Below, one piece after another: positions 1-5,368 of a stretch of DNA of 5,368 bases; the first letter of the stretch is position 1, and each line of letters begins with the position of its first letter. The translations under genes were made by a program, and so were the position numbers. Source of the stretch: Bryobacterales bacterium (GTDB lineage Bacteria > Acidobacteriota > Terriglobia > Bryobacterales > Bryobacteraceae); assembly GCA_003139735.1 (NCBI GenBank), contig PLGA01000433.1, positions 4,547 through 9,914 on the forward strand, in the 5' to 3' direction. The notes under the pieces were generated by a model. It had not been told where the DNA came from. It saw only the letters and a program-made list of their open reading frames with translations, and did no database searches.

Positions 1-21
1 CGCGTGTCTCTGAACCCGGCT

Positions 22-37
22 CCCGCTTTTTGGCGGG
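22..37. other. Small GC-rich hairpin downstream of the response regulator
   Basis: CCCGC (22-26) pairs with GCGGG (33-37) around a 6-base loop, giving a 5-bp stem about 55 bases past the response regulator stop. On the minus strand no T-run follows the stem, so it does not qualify as a standard intrinsic terminator. The rest of 1-90 shows no gene start that I can support. Confidence 0.3.
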
Positions 38-90
38 CGAGCGTAAGGGCCTGATTCCGGCGGTTCGCGCCCGTTTCCGTCTTCTCAGCC

Positions 91-774
91 TCAGGACGCG
101 TTTTCGACGGACATGTTCACGGATGGCAGCCGGATCAGCTTTCGCTGGATGGCGTATTTGATCAGTTCCGATCGATCGTGCAGATCCAGTTTGCGCATCA
201 GGTTGGTCTTGTGCGCGTCTACCGTTTTGACGCTGAGCACCAGTCGTGTCGCAATCTCTTTCAATGCCAGGCCGTCGGCAAGCAATTTCAGGACCTCACG
301 CTCGCGGTCGCTCAGCCTCTCATAGCCGGTCACCGCGCTCTTGGCGCCCCTCACATATTGTTTGACTACTTTCTTGAGCGCCCGGGAGCTCATGTACTGT
401 CCGCCATTGTTCACGACGTCAATGGCATGAATCAGATGCGCCCTGGGAGCGTCCTTGAGAACGTAGCCGGCCGCGCCGGCGGCGAGACAGCGATTGATCA
501 CCTCTTCTTCTTCGTACATGGTGAGGATGAGCACCTTGGCCTTCGAGTTGGCGTGCAGGATGCGGCGCGTCGCTTCAAATCCGCTTAGATCCGGCATGGC
601 GATATCCATCAGCACCACATCCGGATGCAGTTGCAGGGCCTTGGCGACTGCCTGCCGCCCATCCGCGGCTTCCCCGACGATCTCGATCGAAGGCTCGTCC
701 TTGAGGATCGCCTTGATTCCCTCGCGGAACAAGGTGTGATCGTCGCAGAGCAGAACTGTGATTTTGCCCTTCAT
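91..774 (-). CDS. NarL/FixJ-family response regulator
   Basis: A 227-residue DNA-binding response regulator, usual length for the NarL class. The receiver domain (residues 5-122) has the acidic pair Asp11-Asp12, the phosphoacceptor Asp57 in VVLMDIAMPDLSG (53-65), Thr85 in LILTM and Lys107 in YVLKD, so all the conserved switch residues are present. The LuxR-type helix-turn-helix output domain spans about 153-211: LSDREREVLKLLADGLALKEIA then SVKTVDAHKTNLMRKLDL, the standard recognition-helix pattern. It ends with a short non-conserved tail (RLPSVNMSVENAS). The ATG at 774 overlaps the kinase stop as ATGA, so the two are almost certainly a translationally coupled cognate pair. The upstream ribosome site is weak (GAG 5 bases before the ATG), which suits coupling. 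Its target promoters cannot be read from this window; control of the polysaccharide genes upstream is an inference from position. Confidence 0.96.
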   Translation of the reverse strand: MKGKITVLLCDDHTLFREGIKAILKDEPSIEIVGEAADGRQAVAKALQLHPDVVLMDIAMPDLSGFEATRRILHANSKAKVLILTMYEEEEVINRCLAAGAAGYVLKDAPRAHLIHAIDVVNNGGQYMSSRALKKVVKQYVRGAKSAVTGYERLSDREREVLKLLADGLALKEIATRLVLSVKTVDAHKTNLMRKLDLHDRSELIKYAIQRKLIRLPSVNMSVENAS

Positions 775-1931
775 GCGATCTCGCTCTGTTGCAGGGGCAG
801 ATGGGCTTCAATCGTGGTGCCGCGGCACTGCGCCCGCAGGCGCGCCGGACGGGACGCAAAATCGATGGCTCCGCCCAGAAGCTCAATGCGCTCGCGCATG
901 GCTCCCAAGCCATAGGATTGGCGGGGTACGCCCAGTTTGCGCGCAACATTGAAGCCCCTTCCGTCATCCTCAATCTTCATCGCCACGGACTGCCGCCCGC
1001 TGGCCAGAGTGATTTTGACGCTGTGGGCGTCGGCATGGGCGACGACATTGGAAAGCGCTCCCTGGAGCACCTTGTATAGGGCCGTCTCGCAACGCGCGGG
1101 CAACTGAGCCTGCATTCGGGCGGCGTCAAGCCGAACCTTGATTCCGGTTCTCTCGGCGAATTGGCGCGCATAGAGTCGAACCGCCGGCACGAAGCCCTGC
1201 TCGTTCCAGATGGCCGGCCCCAAATCGAAAGTAAGGTGCCGGACGCTCTTCAGGGCATGCTTGATCAACGCGACGGACTCTTTCAGTTTTCGGCGGAGCT
1301 GGCTGATATCGTTTTTCTTCAAGTCGAGCGCGATCACTTCGGTGTAGAGCTTCAGAACGATCAGGTCGTGGCCGATTTCGTCGTGAAGGTCCTGAGCAAG
1401 GTGGCGTCTCTCCTTCTCGTAAGCTTCGCCAAGCTCTACGGAAAAGTCCTGCAACCTCCGCTCCGTCTGGCTGATTCTCTCCTCCAACCTCTGCCGCTCG
1501 ACTGCCCCGTGCTGGGCGTAGCCCGTCAAGAGAAGAAACTGGTAGATTGAAGCCCACCTGGCAAAAGCCTTGGTCCAAGCCAGTTTTTCCGGCTCGCCGG
1601 ATAAGAGATAGGGAAGGCAGCGCTCGACATAGAGGGCCACCGCGACGGTGACGCACTCCGGGGGCACTCCGCTGCGGGCCAGATCCTGGCCCTGGCGCTC
1701 GGTCTTCTCCGCGTAAGCTTGCGAGTCCTTGAAGATCAGGTCGCGGAGTTGCAGGCCGACGTGCAGTCCCGAAAGCAGGGCCATATGCTTACTGCACAAT
1801 CCGTAACGCTTTAGCAGCGTGCGCCATGACGAGAGGATCTTCGAGGAGTGGGAGGACAAGAAGGTCAAGGCCGCGAGCAGCGGCTCCTTGTCTTCCATGA
1901 CCATACGGCCGATGGCGTTATTGTCGATCAC
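771..1931 (-). CDS. Soluble sensor histidine kinase, HisKA_3/NarX-DesK class
   Basis: A 386-residue sensor kinase that should autophosphorylate on a His and pass the phosphate to the response regulator encoded next. No membrane segment or signal peptide is visible, so it is probably cytoplasmic. Residues 1-140 form an alpha-helical region of unrecognised function, perhaps like the RsbRD-type N-terminal sensor fold, then a coiled-coil-like linker (144-176: ERQRLEERISQTERRL onward). The dimerisation/phosphoacceptor motif is ERRHLAQDLHDEIGHDL (174-190), with His183 the likely phosphorylated residue. The HATPase domain shows ALYKVLQGALSNVVAHADA (284-302, Asn295), EDDGRGF (321-327) and SYGLGAMRERIELLGG (339-354). 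The N-box position usually filled by Glu is Gly291 (codon GGA). The start is GTG at 1931: it overlaps the upstream TGA as GTGA and has GAGG 4 bases before it. Internal ATGs at 1904 and 1898 lack a good ribosome site. The stop overlaps the next start as ATGA. The signal sensed is unknown. Confidence 0.93.
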   Translation of the reverse strand: MIDNNAIGRMVMEDKEPLLAALTFLSSHSSKILSSWRTLLKRYGLCSKHMALLSGLHVGLQLRDLIFKDSQAYAEKTERQGQDLARSGVPPECVTVAVALYVERCLPYLLSGEPEKLAWTKAFARWASIYQFLLLTGYAQHGAVERQRLEERISQTERRLQDFSVELGEAYEKERRHLAQDLHDEIGHDLIVLKLYTEVIALDLKKNDISQLRRKLKESVALIKHALKSVRHLTFDLGPAIWNEQGFVPAVRLYARQFAERTGIKVRLDAARMQAQLPARCETALYKVLQGALSNVVAHADAHSVKITLASGRQSVAMKIEDDGRGFNVARKLGVPRQSYGLGAMRERIELLGGAIDFASRPARLRAQCRGTTIEAHLPLQQSEIA

Positions 1932-3682
1932 AATGCCTCGTTTGATTTGGCGGCCGCCCGATCCAGCGACTCACCCAGATTCTGCCGTACCTTGAGAAAG
2001 ACCTCCGGCCGCGATTCCCAAAGGTAGGGCGCCTTCACGATTTGACCCGCGTATTGGTCGGCAGACTGCCGGCCGTCCAACTTCGCGAGCAGAGCCAGGT
2101 ACTCGTAATCCTCCATGCCTTCCCGAATCAGCTTGAGCCGAATGCTTTCGATGGGAATATCGCTCCGCCCGCCGATGCGATCCGGACGTCCAGGGTAAAA
2201 CAAGGTCCCGTCGCCGTTTCCCCCAAAGAGGCGGATATTCACCCATGGATCGTTATCCTGGCGGTATGCCTCATTCATGCTGTAGTAGAGTTCGCCTTCC
2301 ATGCGGTACTTCCAGGCCACCCACTGCATGACCCGGTTGGCGGCTCCGGACGCATCGATTACGTAGGCCGGCCAGCCTGTGAAGTACTGTCCCCCCACGA
2401 TGTTGCACCCGTGGCTGGCGCAGGACTGATAGAACCACAGGCTCGTGTGCGGCTGTGTCTGGCGGGCATAGGAGCCGAGCGGCGGGGTCGCATCGCAGAA
2501 ATCCGGGAAGCCGGGTTTCAACTCGAGGCAATTGACCAGGGGAACCCAGATTTGAACCACTCCCGCCAGTTTTTGGGTGAAGGGCACGGTGACCAGACTT
2601 CGCAGGCTTGGCTCAACCTCCGCCGACATCCTGCCGCGCTTTAGCACCTCCGGGAAGTCGCGACTGGCGGGTTCATCCCACAGGTAAAGGAATAGCCGGT
2701 CGCCCCAACCGTTTCGCTGGAAGTGCTTGGTCCATTCCGTCCAGTACAGCTTCTCCTGTTCCTCGGTTTCGAAGGCGCTGGGCGTGCGAATCTCCGCTGA
2801 AGTCGCTCGCGCTCCGTACAGCGGCTCCCCTTTGGGAATTGCGGCGCCATCCAGAAACGGCCCAACTTCGGCATCGTACTCGCGCCAATCCAACTGCATC
2901 CTGCCCGCGTTATAGGAGAACCTCGGGGGTTCCATGCTCCCTCCATTCGTGCTGATGCGATGGAGGAGCGCCGCCTTGGTATACAGGCCGGTGATGGAAT
3001 GAAGATCTTCATCGTTGGTGTAGCGGCCGCGATGCTGCTTCAGCGCATTGACTCCGTTCAGACCGAACGACGACTTCAGAGTAGAAGTGGAAGGAAGGAC
3101 GAACCTCCATACGGTCAGCTTGATTGGCACGGAAAACTGCACTCTCCCGCCGAGCGAAACGAGGGCCGATCCCGTGTACTGTCCCGGATGCGCGGCGGCC
3201 GGGACGTAGACATCGACCCACAGGGGCTGATTCCGGTCGCGCCGCACCGTGAAGGGAAACGCGTTGCGCGCCTCATTGGCATATCGATCCACGCGCGGGA
3301 TCAGCGGATCGGGCCATAATCCATCGCCGCCTTCGATCGAAGAGGGTCGTTTTAGGTTCACGAACTCCTCCAAGTAGACGGTTACGTTGTTGGCGGAGAT
3401 CTCGGCGCCATCCGCGGAATGGAAATCCGAAAAGCCGATATCGACGCCCGAAAGATCTTTGGATTTACCGCGCAACACGATCTGGAAGGGTTCGAATTCG
3501 TTGCGCCCCGCATAGAGATCCACACTTTTCGCCGGAGCGTTGGGAACCGGATCGAAAGGCCTGACCTTCGCCAGAGGGTGCGTGGTCCACCAAGCGATTG
3601 GTTGCGGCGGCTCCACGGAGGCCCCCAAGACCAGGACCGCAACCGCAATCAAAATCATGATGGGAACCAGTCTGAACCGCAT
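1928..3682 (-). CDS. Exported DUF4091 / GH123-like putative glycoside hydrolase
   Basis: A 584-residue protein with an N-terminal export signal: basic MRFR, a hydrophobic core (residues 5-19) and a likely signal-peptidase site near LGA-S (20-22). No lipobox Cys is present, so it should be periplasmic or secreted, not a lipoprotein. Residues about 30-195 form a beta-rich N-terminal domain (YAGRNEFEPFQIVLRG at 57-72; PLWVDVYVPAAAHPGQYTG at 153-171). Residues about 200-530 match the GH123 catalytic domain, formerly DUF4091: LFLYLWDEP places an Asp336-Glu337 pair where GH123 beta-N-acetylgalactosaminidases carry their adjacent catalytic acids. AWKYRMEGELYYSMN (456-470), GDGTLFYPGRP (490-500) and REGMEDYEYLALL (520-532) are typical of the domain's end. 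Known GH123 enzymes act on GalNAc-containing glycans by substrate-assisted retention; the substrate here is unknown and DUF4091 members are diverse, so specificity should not be assumed. The start is supported by AGGA 6 bases upstream, 12 bases after the glycosyltransferase stop. Its stop overlaps the histidine kinase start. Confidence 0.9.
   Translation of the reverse strand: MRFRLVPIMILIAVAVLVLGASVEPPQPIAWWTTHPLAKVRPFDPVPNAPAKSVDLYAGRNEFEPFQIVLRGKSKDLSGVDIGFSDFHSADGAEISANNVTVYLEEFVNLKRPSSIEGGDGLWPDPLIPRVDRYANEARNAFPFTVRRDRNQPLWVDVYVPAAAHPGQYTGSALVSLGGRVQFSVPIKLTVWRFVLPSTSTLKSSFGLNGVNALKQHRGRYTNDEDLHSITGLYTKAALLHRISTNGGSMEPPRFSYNAGRMQLDWREYDAEVGPFLDGAAIPKGEPLYGARATSAEIRTPSAFETEEQEKLYWTEWTKHFQRNGWGDRLFLYLWDEPASRDFPEVLKRGRMSAEVEPSLRSLVTVPFTQKLAGVVQIWVPLVNCLELKPGFPDFCDATPPLGSYARQTQPHTSLWFYQSCASHGCNIVGGQYFTGWPAYVIDASGAANRVMQWVAWKYRMEGELYYSMNEAYRQDNDPWVNIRLFGGNGDGTLFYPGRPDRIGGRSDIPIESIRLKLIREGMEDYEYLALLAKLDGRQSADQYAGQIVKAPYLWESRPEVFLKVRQNLGESLDRAAAKSNEAL
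1936..1939 (-). promoter_or_regulatory. Ribosome binding site of the histidine kinase gene (supports a GTG start)
   Basis: The minus strand reads GAGG, 4 bases before the GTG at 1931, slightly closer than usual. It lies within the last codons of the DUF4091 gene. Together with the GTGA overlap it supports GTG over the internal ATG codons. Confidence 0.5.
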
Positions 3683-3688
3683 GGCGTA

Positions 3689-3692
3689 TCCT
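3689..3692 (-). promoter_or_regulatory. Ribosome binding site of the DUF4091 gene
   Basis: The minus strand reads AGGA here, 6 bases before the ATG at 3682. It lies inside the 12-base gap after the glycosyltransferase TAG stop, the only non-overlapping junction in the block. Confidence 0.7.
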
Positions 3693-3694
3693 GG

Positions 3695-4888
3695 CTAGGC
3701 CACCCGTCTCGCAGGCAGGGGCAGGGCCTGTCCTTGACCAGCGCCATTCAGACCTTCGATGATCCCGCTCAGTTCTTCCACCTTTTGATCCCACGACTCC
3801 TGCTCCATGAGAGCTGAAACGGCTGGGTCCGGCCCACGCCTGCCTTCTTTCAGCAGGGCTTCGATCCGATTGAGAAACTCCTCAGGGGTCCGCGCCATAC
3901 GCACCAATCCATCCAGCTTGAGAACCTCGGGCAGCGGAGTTGCGACGACCGGCAAACCCGCCGCCAGGTACTCGCGCAATTTCAGGGGGTTGGCCGCCAC
4001 CGTGAGCTCGTTGACGACGAACGGTAGAATCGCGACGTCGAAAGTCTTGCAATACGCGGGGAGGGATTGATAACTGCGTCTTCCCAGGAGGTGGACATTA
4101 GGCAGCTCGCGCAGCGCCGATGTGTTCGTCTGGATGTCCCCGATCAGCAGGAGCGACCACTGCGGTCTGGAAGCAGCAAGGTAACGAACAACCTCCAGAT
4201 CCACCCAATCGGCGACCGTGCCAACGAAGCCGATCACGGGACCCTTCAAATCCGCGCAATCCGCCGGCGCCGGAATCCCCTGGCGGCAAGCGTCTCTGAA
4301 GTGGGCAACATCGACGCCGTGCGTGACCAGAAAAGTGTTTGCGTTGTAACGGCTCTTGGTCTCATAGAGCCGGCTGGAAGAAACGACGACCATATCCGCT
4401 TTCTCCATGAGTGCGCGCTCCATCTTGAGAATCGCGGCTTCGTCGGCGCCGGTGAACTTCGAGAACTCGTCCACGCAGTGATAGATGACCAGGCGCTCAC
4501 CCAGGGAGCCCGCAACATCGGCTGAACTGGGAATGAAGGTCCAGGTAATCGGTTTCTGAAAGCCGAGTCCCCGGCAGGCGCGGCGCAAACTCCATGGCAG
4601 GAGCCGGCGGTTCACCCATCTGGCCGCCCTGTTGCCGTGAAAGGGAATTACCAGCGGTGAGAACACGAATATGTTCTTGGAGACGGGAAAGCACCCCCGT
4701 AAGTACTGGCGCACTTTCTTCCAGGCTCGCCGGAAGTCCCTGAGGGAAGCCGTTGGGTTGCGGTTCCCCGTCGAATTGACCCACAGCACCCGGTTTTTCC
4801 GGGCGAGCCTTAAGACGATGTGCTTCTTGCTTAAAGGCTCGGCATCCCAGTCGTTGGCGAAGCAGATGATGTCGTTTCCTTCTATCAT
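3695..4888 (-). CDS. GT-B fold glycosyltransferase (GT4/group 1 type), probable exopolysaccharide synthesis
   Basis: A 397-residue cytoplasmic or membrane-associated glycosyltransferase, normal length for the GT-B class, expected to move a sugar from a nucleotide-sugar to a growing lipid-linked or surface glycan. The N-terminal acceptor domain opens with NDIICFANDWDAEPLSKKHI and RVLWVNSTG (residues 5-41), similar to TuaH-like proteins in surface-polymer loci. Middle marks are VIYHCVDEFSKF (134-145), a VVVSSSRLYETK segment (167-178) and THGVD (189-193). The donor-binding C-terminal domain has IGFVGTVADWVDLE (219-232), LLLIGD (246-251), VHLLGRRSYQSLP (265-277) and NPLKLREYLAAGLPVVATPLPEV (300-322). 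The usual first Glu of the EX7E motif is Ala298, while the second is Glu306. The start at 4888 is chosen because its ATG overlaps the upstream stop as ATGA and has GGAG 7 bases before it; an ATG at 4933 would add 15 residues inside the upstream gene. The C-terminal 17 residues are Gly/Ala/Pro/Arg-rich. Donor and acceptor cannot be told from sequence. Confidence 0.92.
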   Translation of the reverse strand: MIEGNDIICFANDWDAEPLSKKHIVLRLARKNRVLWVNSTGNRNPTASLRDFRRAWKKVRQYLRGCFPVSKNIFVFSPLVIPFHGNRAARWVNRRLLPWSLRRACRGLGFQKPITWTFIPSSADVAGSLGERLVIYHCVDEFSKFTGADEAAILKMERALMEKADMVVVSSSRLYETKSRYNANTFLVTHGVDVAHFRDACRQGIPAPADCADLKGPVIGFVGTVADWVDLEVVRYLAASRPQWSLLLIGDIQTNTSALRELPNVHLLGRRSYQSLPAYCKTFDVAILPFVVNELTVAANPLKLREYLAAGLPVVATPLPEVLKLDGLVRMARTPEEFLNRIEALLKEGRRGPDPAVSALMEQESWDQKVEELSGIIEGLNGAGQGQALPLPARRVA

Positions 4889-5368
4889 GACGGTTCTCCG
4901 CAGCTCACAGGCCGTGTTTCGAGAAGCGGCCAACGCCTCTGCGTCTCCGGCTGACGCGGACGGCTTTCAATGAAATGCCTGTGCCAGAACTCGAACACCA
5001 ATAGCGTCCAGATCTCCTGGGAACGGTCCGCGCGTCCCCGCTCATGCTCTTCAACGAGCCGGGACGTTTCGTCGCGGTCTACATAACAGGCGCAAGCCGA
5101 ATCCCGGGCCAGCAGATTGTCGCGTGTGAACTGGCGCAAAGATGTGCGGAGCCAGGATCCGATCGGGATGGGGAAACCTTTTTTGGGGCGGTCTATGATG
5201 GCGTCGGGCAAGATTCCTCGCATCGCGCTTCGCAATAGCTTCTTTCCGCAATTTCCGTGTATCTTGGAAGCGTTCGGCAGCGTCGCGGCGAATTCCACCA
5301 GCTTGTGATCCAGAAACGGAACCCGCAGCTCGAGCGCATTCGCCATGGTCATTTTGTCGGCCTTGATT
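4885..5368 (-). CDS. Asparagine synthase (glutamine-hydrolysing)-like amidotransferase, C-terminal part only
   Basis: This is the 3' end of a gene that enters from the right edge; about 160 codons are visible and the frame is open to the edge. The visible part is the C-terminal end of the ATP-dependent synthetase domain of the AsnB family, which forms an amide from an acidic substrate with ammonia from glutamine. Family marks are an IKADKMTMA stretch at the edge, then LELRVPFLDHKLVEFA, a GKKLLR segment and RPKKGFPIPIGSW, followed by a helical end with WTLLVFEFWHRHF. The N-terminal glutaminase domain lies outside the window, so its catalytic Cys cannot be checked. The Met at 5352 is internal and not the start. 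The last 20 or so residues are Pro/Arg-rich and look like a non-conserved tail. The stop (TGA, 4885-4887) overlaps the start of the next gene by 4 bases. In polysaccharide loci such proteins often amidate a sugar acid or other surface substrate rather than make free asparagine; that role is inferred here from the neighbouring glycosyltransferase. Confidence 0.93.
   Translation of the reverse strand, partial: IKADKMTMANALELRVPFLDHKLVEFAATLPNASKIHGNCGKKLLRSAMRGILPDAIIDRPKKGFPIPIGSWLRTSLRQFTRDNLLARDSACACYVDRDETSRLVEEHERGRADRSQEIWTLLVFEFWHRHFIESRPRQPETQRRWPLLETRPVSCGEPS
4895..4899 (-). promoter_or_regulatory. Ribosome binding site of the glycosyltransferase gene
   Basis: Read on the minus strand this is GGAGA, with the GGAG core 7 bases before the ATG at 4888. 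It lies within the last codons of the asparagine synthase gene and decides between this start and the in-frame ATG at 4933. Confidence 0.7.

Noticed and set aside
1..90. Intrinsic terminator or a further gene after the response regulator
   Set aside because: The only clear hairpin (22-37) has a 5-bp stem and no T-run on the transcribed strand, and no start codon with a ribosome site is visible in the remaining bases.
1126..1656. 176-codon open frame on the minus strand inside the histidine kinase gene
   Set aside because: It is a shifted frame of a gene with clear kinase motifs; its product is Arg/Pro/Gly-rich with no domain pattern.
2042..2644. 200-codon open frame on the plus strand, opposite the DUF4091 gene
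   Set aside because: It is antisense to a well-supported coding region, its translation shows no recognisable motif, and long opposite-strand frames are common in GC-rich genes.
3683..3694. Internal promoter between the glycosyltransferase and DUF4091 genes
   Set aside because: The gap is only 12 bases and is filled by the ribosome site; no -35/-10 pair is evident nearby.
4889..4933. Upstream ATG at 4933 as start of the glycosyltransferase
   Set aside because: It would add 15 residues with no family similarity and a 49-base overlap with the asparagine synthase gene; the ATG at 4888 has a better ribosome site and an ATGA overlap.
5350..5352. ATG at 5352 as the start of the asparagine synthase-like gene
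   Set aside because: The open frame continues to the window edge with the conserved IKADK residues just before this Met, so it is internal to a longer gene.

Overview
The window holds one continuous, single-direction gene block: five genes, all on the minus strand, read from the right edge (5368) to the left. In transcription order they are the C-terminal end of an asparagine synthase-type amidotransferase (cut by the window edge), a GT-B glycosyltransferase, an exported DUF4091/GH123-like putative glycoside hydrolase, a soluble NarX/DesK-class (HisKA_3) histidine kinase, and a NarL/FixJ-class response regulator. Three of the four junctions are 4-base stop/start overlaps (ATGA, GTGA, ATGA). 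The fourth has a 12-base gap holding a good Shine-Dalgarno sequence. This is strong evidence for one polycistronic, translationally coupled operon whose promoter lies beyond position 5368.

The first two genes are typical of exopolysaccharide or surface-glycan biosynthesis loci, where AsnB-like amidotransferases commonly sit beside GT4-type glycosyltransferases; such loci often also carry exosortase genes, though none is visible here. The third gene would act outside the cytoplasm on glycan, possibly trimming or remodelling the polymer. The last two genes form a cognate two-component pair that probably controls this or a related locus. The link between polymer synthesis, an exported hydrolase and a signalling pair is inferred from gene order.

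The base composition is fairly GC-rich, and the exported protein with two-residue acidic centre, the cell-surface glycan genes and the NarL-type regulator suit a Gram-negative soil or sediment bacterium. Acidobacteriota (Solibacter/Bryobacter-like) is my best guess from the general look of the proteins, but it is not proven by anything in the window.

Region by region: 4885-5368 asparagine synthase 3' end; 3695-4888 glycosyltransferase; 1928-3682 DUF4091/GH123-like protein; 771-1931 histidine kinase; 91-774 response regulator; 1-90 downstream non-coding sequence with a small GC-rich hairpin but no convincing terminator. I see no RNA genes, mobile elements, CRISPR arrays or long repeats. The organisation is interesting, but I see no clear evidence of a wholly new system.
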